From the NCBI GenBank assembly GCA_002411345.1, contig DHSL01000059.1, positions 1 to 53,589 of the forward strand: 53,589 bases of DNA, read 5' to 3'. The notes beneath the pieces are model-generated. The model saw nothing but the letters and a program-made list of their open reading frames with translations. It was not told the origin of the DNA and searched no databases. The position numbers and the translations under genes are program-made. This DNA comes from Bacteroidales bacterium UBA5287 (GTDB lineage: Bacteria > Bacteroidota > Bacteroidia > Bacteroidales > Dysgonomonadaceae). Below, piece by piece: positions 18,244 through 26,200 of this stretch. Every line of letters starts with the position of its first letter. The stretch's first letter is position 1.

Positions 18244-18273
18244 TTTGAGGTATATTTTTTTACATTACCTTTG
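18244..18273 (+). promoter_or_regulatory. Promoter of the arsR-thioredoxin operon
   Basis: TTTG (18244-18247), an 18-nt spacer and TACCTTTG (18266-18273) match the Bacteroidota promoter pattern exactly. Transcription should begin near 18280, directly inside the inverted repeat at 18282-18303. Confidence 0.75.
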
Positions 18274-18281
18274 AACAAAAT

Positions 18282-18303
18282 TATATGAATAGATGTTCAT
18301 ATA
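18282..18303. promoter_or_regulatory. ArsR/SmtB-type operator (inverted repeat)
   Basis: The inverted repeat TATATGAA-N6-TTCATATA has 8-bp perfect arms. Read as TATATGAATA-GA-TGTTCATATA it is 10-2-10 with one mismatch. It closely matches the core of the 12-2-12 operators bound by SmtB/CzrA/NmtR-type ArsR repressors. It begins 9 bp after the -7 box, so a bound regulator would block initiation, which points to autoregulation of the operon. Confidence 0.75.
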
Positions 18304-18329
18304 TCGATATAACAAAAGAACAACAAGAA

Positions 18330-18620
18330 ATGAACATATTAACGCATAAAAAACAGTTGGAAGATGCAGCTTATACTTTAAAAGCTTTAGCTAATGAAAC
18401 TAGATTAAGCATAGTGATACAGCTTGCAAAACATGAAGAGAAAACTGTTTCAGAGTTGGTAAATGATTTAAATTGTGAACAATCATTACTCTCTCACCAC
18501 CTAACAGATATGAGAGCTAAAAGAATTCTAAATTGCAGAAAAAGCGGTAAAAACTGCTATTATTCAATTAAAGATGAGCGTGTAATTCAACTCTTGGATT
18601 GTATTTTAAAAAAATGTTGA
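18330..18620 (+). CDS. ArsR-family winged-helix repressor, cysteine-rich
   Basis: Regulator of 96 residues from the preferred ATG at 18330. A first ATG at 18285 lies inside the operator and next to the transcription start, so it is unlikely to be used. The domain is a typical ArsR winged helix: LKALANETRLSIVIQLAKH, recognition helix CEQSLLSHHLTDMRAKRIL and wing CRKSGKNCYYSI. Cysteines are at 49, 69, 76, 91 and 96. The classic ELCVCDL arsenic site and the DxH...HxxH zinc site are both absent, so the ligand could be a thiophilic metal, a persulfide or an oxidant. It heads a plus-strand set with DUF6132, thioredoxin and DUF302 genes and very likely represses it. Confidence 0.9.
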   Translation: MNILTHKKQLEDAAYTLKALANETRLSIVIQLAKHEEKTVSELVNDLNCEQSLLSHHLTDMRAKRILNCRKSGKNCYYSIKDERVIQLLDCILKKC

Positions 18621-18639
18621 TTCATAAAACAAATAAATA

Positions 18640-18873
18640 ATGAAAGCTTTTTTCACAAAACATTGGTTGAAGATTACAGGATTAATTACCGGAGCAATTG
18701 GCGGTTACTTATATTATTATTTTGATGGGTGCGTTTCAGGAACTTGTCCAATAACATCAAATCCATACAAAATGATATTCTTTGGAGCAATTTTTGGATA
18801 TCTGTTTTTTACGCTTTTTGAAAAGGAACCAAAAAAAAATATTGAAAATAATTCAACTGTCGAAAAAGAATAG
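18640..18873 (+). CDS. Small DUF6132-type membrane protein with CX4C motif
   Basis: Protein of 77 residues with two membrane helices: about 12-28 (ITGLITGAIGGYLYYY) and 44-61 (IFFGAIFGYLFFTLFE). Between them lies a short loop with Cys31 and Cys36 (GCVSGTCPITSNPY), and there is a charged tail. The loop matches what I recall of the DUF6132 family, small Bacteroidota proteins often beside rhodanese or thioredoxin genes; no function is established. The two cysteines could form a disulfide or accept a sulfur atom, possibly exchanging with the thioredoxin encoded 23 bp downstream. It starts 19 bp after the regulator. Confidence 0.7.
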   Translation: MKAFFTKHWLKITGLITGAIGGYLYYYFDGCVSGTCPITSNPYKMIFFGAIFGYLFFTLFEKEPKKNIENNSTVEKE

Positions 18874-18896
18874 TAATAAAAAAACAACTCACCAAT

Positions 18897-19427
18897 ATGA
18901 GAACAAAACAAATATTAATGGCAATTGCAGCGTCAATAATTTTATTAACTGCTTGTAACAATAATAACAAAAACAATTCTACAGAACTATCAAAAGAAAC
19001 AAAACAAGAAATTAATTCACGAAAAAACGATAACAAAATGGCAAAAACAATTCATTTAACACGAGCAGAGTTTTTAACTAAAGTAGCAAACTTCGAAAAA
19101 AATCCTAGTGATTGGAACTATCTTGGCGATAAGCCTTGTATAATTGATTTTTATGCAGATTGGTGCGGACCATGTAAAATGGTCGCTCCTATCCTGGAAG
19201 AACTTGCCGCCGAATATGACGGACAAATCTATATTTATAAAATTGATACGGAAGCTGAACAACAGTTGTCAGCGGAATTTGGAATCAGGAGCATTCCAAC
19301 AATTCTATTCTGCCCTATAGGAGAGAGCCCTCAAATGGCACAGGGAGCGTTACCTAAGGATGTACTGAAAAAAGCTATTAATGAAGTGTTGTTAAAACAA
19401 CCTCAAGTGGATCTCAAAGAATCATAA
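18897..19427 (+). CDS. Thioredoxin-fold lipoprotein
   Basis: Protein of 176 residues. It begins with a lipoprotein signal (IILLTAC, lipobox Cys20), followed by an Asn/Lys-rich linker to about residue 47 and then a complete thioredoxin domain. The redox motif WCGPC is at 89-93, the buried Asp is in IIDFYADW, and the cis-proline is in IRSIPTILF. As a lipoprotein it would work in the periplasm. An internal in-frame ATG at 19038 (Met48, MAKTIHLTRAEF) is placed exactly at the start of the domain and could give a cytosolic form. The gene follows the CX4C membrane protein and precedes DUF302, suggesting thiol or sulfur handling. Confidence 0.9.
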   Translation: MRTKQILMAIAASIILLTACNNNNKNNSTELSKETKQEINSRKNDNKMAKTIHLTRAEFLTKVANFEKNPSDWNYLGDKPCIIDFYADWCGPCKMVAPILEELAAEYDGQIYIYKIDTEAEQQLSAEFGIRSIPTILFCPIGESPQMAQGALPKDVLKKAINEVLLKQPQVDLKES

Positions 19428-19439
19428 TAAAATAAGGTT

Positions 19440-19838
19440 ATGGAAAAAATGTTTTATGAGAGTAAAAGCGCTTATGGTTTTGATGATACCATAAGCAAAC
19501 TTTCTGACATTATAATTAAAAGTGGATGGAAAGTTTCATATATTCATGATTTGCAGGAAACAATGAAAAAAAATGGTGTGGAAGTGGCACCCGTAAAGGT
19601 GATTGAACTTTGTAATCCTAATTATTCTTATCGAATTTTGTCTGATGATAAGCTGCGCATTTATTCTAATATGTTACCATGCCGAATTTCAGTATATGAA
19701 AAAGCCGATGGTAAAACTTATGTATCAAGAATGAACTTTGCTCTTATGGCTACTCAAATAGGGGGAATTGTTCAAGAAGTTATGTCTGTTGCATATCACG
19801 ATGTCGAAGGTTATATCGAACAAATAAACGAAAAATAA
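19440..19838 (+). CDS. DUF302 domain protein
   Basis: Protein of 132 residues that is almost entirely a DUF302 domain. It has the family's early FDDTISKLSDIIIKSGWKV stretch, VKVIELCNPNYSYRIL and the conserved SNMLPCRISVYEKADGKTYVSRMN. There is no signal peptide, so it is probably cytosolic. DUF302 has a homodimeric alpha/beta fold with no settled reaction and is often found with sulfur-transfer genes. The two Cys (in IELCNP and MLPCR) are the family's usual ones. It is 12 bp after the thioredoxin gene and ends in a terminator, so it is the last gene of the ArsR-led operon. Confidence 0.8.
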   Translation: MEKMFYESKSAYGFDDTISKLSDIIIKSGWKVSYIHDLQETMKKNGVEVAPVKVIELCNPNYSYRILSDDKLRIYSNMLPCRISVYEKADGKTYVSRMNFALMATQIGGIVQEVMSVAYHDVEGYIEQINEK

Positions 19839-19862
19839 TCTCTAAAATAGTATTTAATCGTA

Positions 19863-19903
19863 AACGGATGTGTTCAATGGGAATACATCCGTTATTTATT
19901 TTT
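19863..19903 (+). terminator. Terminator of the arsR-thioredoxin operon
   Basis: Stem AACGGATGT (19863-19871) with ACATCCGTT (19885-19893), extended by three further pairs towards the loop and followed by a T-rich tract. It lies 24 bp after the DUF302 stop. Confidence 0.8.
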
Positions 19904-20000
19904 ATATCAATGTGAATTTTCATTATATTTGCCTGATTATTAAATATCATTGTTCAAATTATACTTAAAAACTGTTTTCCATACCAAAAAATTACAGATT

Positions 20001-21098
20001 ATGCTTAAAAAGACATGTTCCCTTATAATGATTGGCTTCTTAATAAGTGCAAACACATTTTCACAAGTACACAGGGCAGTAAAAATGGATGATTATCCAT
20101 TCGAAAAACGAAATATTATTAATATTTCAAATATTTTGGGATATGATGTGCTGAAATGTGATTTCCATATTCATACTTCAAATTCTGATGGTGATGTAAC
20201 AGCTCAAACAAGGGTACAGGAAGCATGGGAAGAAGGATTGGATGTAATTGCAATTACTGATCATATATCTCATAATAAAGGACAAAAAGAAGAGAATCTG
20301 GCGTATAATCGAGGAATAAATGATGCTAAAAAGAAAGGAATTATTTTAATAAAAGGGGGCGAAATTACTTTTGATTTAAATCCGGGACCCGGTCATGTAA
20401 ATGCTCTGTTTCTGCAGGATGTTAATAAATTACAATCAAATAATTGGAGAGAAGCACTTGAGGAGGCTAAAAAACAGGGGGCATTCATTTTCTGGAATCA
20501 TCCGGGTTGGGCAGTCGATACAATAAGATGGTATGATGAACAGACAGAAATGCTAAAAAATGGATTGATGAATGGAATAGAGATTTTTAATGAATTTGAA
20601 TACTATCCCGAAGCAATGAACTGGTCTCTGCAAAAGAATCTGACTTTCATTTCAAATACGGATGTGCATAAGGCTATTGATCGTTTATATGATTTCAACA
20701 AGATAAAACACCGACCAATGACGCTGGTCTTGTCTAAAGGAAAATCGGAAGCGGCAATAAAAGAAGCTCTTTTTGATGGAAGAACAATGATGTACGCTTA
20801 TAACATTGTTGCAGGAAAAAAAGAGTATGTGAATGCTTTATTTGATGCTTCAGTAAAACAAAGCTTACCTGAAACACTGGATACAAATAATACTCGTTTC
20901 GTTTTTACTAATGGGTCTGATATCGACTTTACACTTAAAAATATAAGTAAAAACGGATTGCCGGAAACAATAATAGTGCCGGGACAAAGCTCAGTGAACA
21001 TAATTGTAAGTAACGAAAATATACAACCTGCTGTATATGAGGTAGAAAACGCACTTGTAAATGGATATGATCATTTAAAAGTTACGCTTTTTAAATGA
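20001..21098 (+). CDS. Secreted PHP-domain phosphoesterase
   Basis: Protein of 365 residues from the ATG at 20001, which begins a signal peptide (MLKKTCSLIMIGFLISANTFSQ); an in-frame ATG at 19950 would bury it. The PHP metal ligands all appear intact: FHIHTSNSDG (His56, His58, Asp63), ITDH (His88), GGEIT, FWNHPGW and SNTDVH. This predicts a trinuclear metal centre that hydrolyses phosphate mono- or diesters outside the cytoplasm. The C-terminal 80 or so residues look like a beta-sandwich. The layout agrees with the Sb-PDE-type phosphodiesterases of Bacteroidota; the substrate is not readable. It is monocistronic. A possible -7 box, TATATTTG, lies at 19924-19931 without a clear -33 box. Confidence 0.85.
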   Translation: MLKKTCSLIMIGFLISANTFSQVHRAVKMDDYPFEKRNIINISNILGYDVLKCDFHIHTSNSDGDVTAQTRVQEAWEEGLDVIAITDHISHNKGQKEENLAYNRGINDAKKKGIILIKGGEITFDLNPGPGHVNALFLQDVNKLQSNNWREALEEAKKQGAFIFWNHPGWAVDTIRWYDEQTEMLKNGLMNGIEIFNEFEYYPEAMNWSLQKNLTFISNTDVHKAIDRLYDFNKIKHRPMTLVLSKGKSEAAIKEALFDGRTMMYAYNIVAGKKEYVNALFDASVKQSLPETLDTNNTRFVFTNGSDIDFTLKNISKNGLPETIIVPGQSSVNIIVSNENIQPAVYEVENALVNGYDHLKVTLFK

Positions 21099-21117
21099 TC
21101 TTCTAAATTGGTTGTAT

Positions 21118-21720
21118 TTATTTAATGACCAATAAAGATAAATTACCGGTTTCATATAAGATAAAAAAACCGACTAACACAAAAATAGCACCGACAATAG
21201 GATGCTCAAATTTCTCAATGAATTGTGTGAGGGGTTTTATCGAAGTGAGTTTAAAACTTATGAAACAAAGTAGCGCTGTTGCAATGGCAAAAACAATAGT
21301 CATCACTAAAAATTCTGTTCCTGACAAAGCAGTGAACAGGGGAATATAAACTGCAAGATCATCTGTTCCCAATCCAATAGTAATAGCGAGTATTTGCAAA
21401 ATCAACGAACTATGTTTACTCATGACTTTTTCTGCCTCTTTTTCCTCGTCATCTTCTTTCTCAAAAAAGACTTTGATTCCTATAGCAATAGGTATTAGCC
21501 CAAGCAATCCCAGAATTTTATGGGGTATAAAAAGCCCTAAACCAAATGCACCTAACACACCAATACCTACAAGTATAAAGGTTCCTAAAAAATAAGCTCC
21601 GGTAATGATTCTAGCTTTTCCTCTATTACTCTTTTTTGTATATAACATAAACAAAATAGGCAACTCGTCAATACTGGTAGCTATATAAATGAACAATGCT
21701 GAAAAAATAATAGATATCAT
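21118..21720 (-). CDS. CadD/LysE-superfamily cadmium-resistance-type transporter
   Basis: Integral membrane protein of 200 residues with about six hydrophobic helices. The CadD family pattern is visible as two related halves: FIYIATSIDELPILFMLY near the N-terminus and ITIGLGTDDLAVYIPLFT after the acidic central loop (EKEDDEEKEAEK). The paired acidic residues in SIDE and GTDD probably form the ion path. Characterised CadD members give cadmium resistance or transport other cations, but many are untested. It is convergent with the PHP gene and downstream of gltD on the same strand (58 bp), so read-through from the nitrogen operon is possible. Confidence 0.75.
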   Translation of the reverse strand: MISIIFSALFIYIATSIDELPILFMLYTKKSNRGKARIITGAYFLGTFILVGIGVLGAFGLGLFIPHKILGLLGLIPIAIGIKVFFEKEDDEEKEAEKVMSKHSSLILQILAITIGLGTDDLAVYIPLFTALSGTEFLVMTIVFAIATALLCFISFKLTSIKPLTQFIEKFEHPIVGAIFVLVGFFILYETGNLSLLVIK

Positions 21721-21778
21721 TCAATAAAGATAGTGATTTCTTAGAAATGTAATAATTATTCCTATTTTTTTCCACGGT

Positions 21779-23197
21779 TTATTTCTTTAAAAATAGACCT
21801 ATCTCTTCTGCTGCTTTTCGCCCTGAAGCGATAGCACGTACTACTAAGCTTGCTCCGAGAGTAACATCACCGGCAACAAAAACTTTCGTAACAGATGATT
21901 GGTTTGGAAAAACGGCAGCAACATTTCCACGTGAATCATATTTAACACCTAAATCGTCCAACAAGCCTTTGTATATCGGGTGTATAAAGCCCATTGACAG
22001 CAAAAGCAAATCGGCCGGAATAATTTCAGTTTTTCCGGATTCAAACATCTCTAATTTTCCTCCAGGAGATTTTGTCCACTCTACTTCAACAACTTCTACA
22101 CCGATAACATGGCCGTCCTTACCTATTATGCGTTTAGTAGCTAAACTCCAACGACGTTCACAACCCTCTTTGTGAGAACTGGAAGTTTTTAATATATTGG
22201 GATAGGCTGGCCATGGTGTTTCGGGATTATATGCCACAGGCGGCTGCGGCATAATTTCTATCTGCGTAACTTTAGCGGCTTTGTGTCGGATAGATGTTCC
22301 GACACAATCAGAACCGGTATCACCACCGCCAATTACAAGCACTTGTTTTCCTTTGGCGGAAATAATTTTTTCTTTAGAAATATCCATTCCAGCAACTATG
22401 CGGTTTTGTTGTTGTAAAAATTCTAAAGCAAAATGAACACCTTTCAATTGGCGACCTTCAACTAACAGGTCACGTGGTTGTCCAGCTCCCATACATAGAC
22501 AAACGGCATCAAACTTCCTTAACAATTGTTCACTAGTAAAGCCTTTTCCTACTATAACACCACATTTGAATATTATACCTTCCGCTTTAAGTATTTGCAA
22601 ACGCCGGTCGAGAACTTCTTTATTTAGCTTAAAATCGGGTATTCCGTAGCGCAAAAGACCACCAGGTTGTTCATCCTTTTCGTAAACTACAACAGTATGT
22701 CCTTGTTTGTTCAACATATCAGCAGCAGCTAATCCTGCGGGACCGGAACCAACAATCGCAATTCTTTTACCCGTGCGTACTTTAGGTGGATGTGGTTTTA
22801 CATAACCTCGTAGAAAAGCATACTCTGTTATAGCTGCTTCATTTTCACGAATGGTAACTGCTTGTTCATCTAATGCCAACACACAGCTTTTTTCGCAAAG
22901 TGCGGGGCAAACACGTCCGGTAAATTCGGGGAAATTATTGGTTGACGACAATATTTCGTAGGCTTCCTTCCATTTGCCTTTAGACAAATGATCTTGATAT
23001 TCGGGCATTAAATTATTTAGTGGACAAGCCCAATGACAAAACGGAACGCCACAGTCCATACAACGCGAAGCTTGGACTATGCGATCTTCACTATTCAAGG
23101 TTTGTTCTACTTCTGAAAAATCGTTTATCCTTTCGATTATAGGTCTGTAGCCCGCTTCCTTTCTTGATATATTTATAAATGCTCTTGGATTTCCCAT
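21779..23197 (-). CDS. gltD: Glutamate synthase (NADPH) small subunit
   Basis: Protein of 472 residues, the usual length. It supplies electrons from NADPH through FAD and two [4Fe-4S] clusters to the large subunit. The N-terminal cysteine clusters are CMDCGVPFCHWACPLNN and CPALCEKSC. The FAD-binding GSGPAGLAAADML and the NADPH-binding GGGDTGSDCVGTS follow, with AGDVTLGASLVVRAIASGR at the end. It starts 14 bp after gltB and is the last gene of the ammonium-assimilation operon. Confidence 0.96.
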   Translation of the reverse strand: MGNPRAFINISRKEAGYRPIIERINDFSEVEQTLNSEDRIVQASRCMDCGVPFCHWACPLNNLMPEYQDHLSKGKWKEAYEILSSTNNFPEFTGRVCPALCEKSCVLALDEQAVTIRENEAAITEYAFLRGYVKPHPPKVRTGKRIAIVGSGPAGLAAADMLNKQGHTVVVYEKDEQPGGLLRYGIPDFKLNKEVLDRRLQILKAEGIIFKCGVIVGKGFTSEQLLRKFDAVCLCMGAGQPRDLLVEGRQLKGVHFALEFLQQQNRIVAGMDISKEKIISAKGKQVLVIGGGDTGSDCVGTSIRHKAAKVTQIEIMPQPPVAYNPETPWPAYPNILKTSSSHKEGCERRWSLATKRIIGKDGHVIGVEVVEVEWTKSPGGKLEMFESGKTEIIPADLLLLSMGFIHPIYKGLLDDLGVKYDSRGNVAAVFPNQSSVTKVFVAGDVTLGASLVVRAIASGRKAAEEIGLFLKK

Positions 23198-23211
23198 AAC
23201 TGTTTTGATTA

Positions 23212-26200
23212 TTAGTAATCTCTTTCTAATTGTTCTATTTTAAGATTAATTGCCTCAATTTTTTCTTGATGTAACACCTTTTTGTACTCAATAGGGGTTA
23301 CTTTGATGAAATGTTTCAAATATTCCTCCCAATTAGCAAGTATCTTCCTTGCAAATGGACTATGTGTGTATTTAACATGAGCCGAAATTAATTGATATAG
23401 CTCACGGCTATCTGACTGGTCTTCGATAAGTGAAAGTTCTACCATTTCCATATTGCAGTACGAATCGAAATCACCGTTAATATCTAACACGTAAGCGAAT
23501 CCTCCACTCATCCCAGCTGCGAAGTTTTTGCCTGTCACACCTAATACAACAGTTCGTCCGCCAGTCATATATTCACAACAATGATCTCCTACGCCTTCGA
23601 CCACAGCAATGGCTCCACTGTTTCGCACACAAAAACGTTCTCCAACTATGCCGTTAATATATATTTCACCCGAAGTTGCTCCATACATCAATGTATTTCC
23701 GGCAATAATGTTATTTTCGGGTGCAAAGTTGGCATCAGTTGGTGGAACAAGTACAATTTTCCCTCCCGACAAACCTTTCCCTAAATAGTCATTTGCTTCA
23801 CCTTCTAGACGAAAGGACACGCCTAACGAAAGGAATGCTCCGAAACTCTGTCCCGCTGAACCTTTGAATTCAACAGTAATGGTGTCTTCGGGTAATCCAA
23901 TTGCACCATAACGTTTGGCTATTTCCCCCGAAAGCATTGCACCTGTAGAACGGTCTGTATTAGTTATACCTAACTTGAATTCGACTGGTAGCGAAGCCAA
24001 AATAGCTAATTGAGCTTTGTCTATCAGTTTACGGTCGAGAACATTATCTAATTTATTTTCCTTGTTTTTTGTGAATCGAATATCATTCCCATTGTTTGCA
24101 AAATACATTAGTTTTGATAAATCTAATTTTGCTGCTTTTTCGCTCAGGTTCAACGATTTTATTTCAAGTAAATCGCTGCGTCCAACAATATCGTCTAAAC
24201 TGCGAAATCCTATTTGTGCCAAATGCTCGCGTACTTCCTGTGCGAGAAAATTCATAAAATTGACCACATATTCGTATTTTCCTTTGAAGCGAGCGCGAAG
24301 TTTTTCGTCTTGAGTGGCGACGCCTACAGGGCAGGTATTCTGGTGGCATTTACGCATCATCACACAACCAAGAACAATCAGCGCGCTGGTGGCAAATCCA
24401 AACTCTTCCGCTCCTAATAAAGCTGAAATAATAATATCTTTACCGGTTTTAAGCTGCCCATCGGTTTGCAAGCGAACGTATCCACGTAAGTTGTTTTTCA
24501 CTAAGGTTTGTTGTGTTTCAGCAAGTCCAAGCTCGCCTGGAATGCCGGCGTGTTTAACAGAACTTATTGGACTTGCTCCTGTTCCTCCTTCGCCACCACT
24601 AATAATAACACGGTTGGCTTTGGCTTTAACAACACCTGCAGCTACCGTTCCAACACCGCTTTCGGCAACTAATTTTACACTGATCTCGGCAGTAGGATTG
24701 ATATTTTTCAAATCAAAAATTAATTGTGCCAAATCTTCGATGGAATAAATATCGTGGTGAGGAGGTGGTGAGATCAAGGTGATTCCAGGAATGGAATGAC
24801 GCGTTTTCGCAATAATGTTGTTTACCTTGAATCCCGGAAGCTGGCCGCCTTCGCCTGGTTTCGCACCTTGAGCTACTTTAATCTGCAACTCATCAGCATT
24901 AACCAAATATTCGGCAGTTACACCAAAACGTCCTGAAGCAATTTGCTTGATAGCGCTCCTGCGATTCAACCTGTCATCACCAATTATAAAACGTGCGGAA
25001 TCCTCACCACCTTCACCGGTATTACTGCGTCCGTGAACAATATTGAGCGCAACAGCTATTGCTTCATGTGCTTCTTTACTGATAGAACCAAACGACATAG
25101 CACCAGTTACAAAACGTTTGGTAATGGATTCAACTGGTTCTACTTCTGAAATATTAATCGGATTACGTTTGTAGGTGAAAAAGTCGCGCAGAAAGATGGG
25201 ACACTCATTTTCATCCGAAATCTGGGTAAATTCCTTAAACTTTCCATAATCACCTAAACGGGTGGCAATTTGCAGTTTGCTTATTGTTTCAGGATTCCAT
25301 GCATGATATTCGCCATTTTTACGGTAAGTATAAAATCCTTTATTTGACAAATTGTTTTCAATATTCTCATTTGTAAAACCGGAAAAATGGTCCAATAAGG
25401 TATCTTTAGCTATATAGTTCAAATCAATTCCACCAATACGAGAAACCATCCCACGAAAGTAGGTGTCTAGTAATTTTTGGCTAATACCTACAGCCTCAAA
25501 AATCTGAGCTCCACAGTAACTACGAAGCGTTGAGATTCCCATTTTCGAAAGTATTTTCAATAAACCTTTGTTGATAGATTTAATATAGTTTTTCTCAGCT
25601 GTATGATAGTCTAACTGTATTTCGTGTGAATTAACAGCATTTTCCAAAATAGAAAAAACCATGTATGGATTAATAGCTGTTGCTCCGAAACCGAGTAATA
25701 ACGCAAAATGCATCACTTCGCGTGCTTCGGCAGTTTCAACTACAATAGCTATCTGCATCCGTTTCTTTTTGTTGATTAAATGATGGTGAACAGCTGAAAC
25801 GGCAAGTAATGAAGGTATTCCTGCTTGTTGTTTAGTGATTCCTTTATCGCTCAAAATAATGTAATTATATCCTTCGTTTACTGCATGTTCAGCTTGTGTA
25901 CAAATATTCTCAATGGCTTTTTCCAATTCTTCTTCATTGTTTCCTGCGGTATCGAACAAAATAGGAATAGTCAGTGTACGGAAACCTTTGTAACCCAAAT
26001 TACGCAGGATGTCTAATTCGCGGTTGTCGATAACAGGTGTTTGTAACTTTACCATTTTGCACATTTCAGGCGATGGTTGTAGCAAATTGGTTTCCTGCCT
26101 ACCAATATACAACGAAAGCGACATGACTAATTCTTCACGAATCGGATCGATTGCCGGATTGGTTACCTGTGCAAATAACTGTCGGAAATAATTGAACAGC

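Noticed and set aside
24314..24748. 144-codon open frame on the plus strand opposite gltB
   Set aside because: Lies wholly within the conserved FMN domain of gltB, has no recognisable domain and follows from codon use of the real gene.
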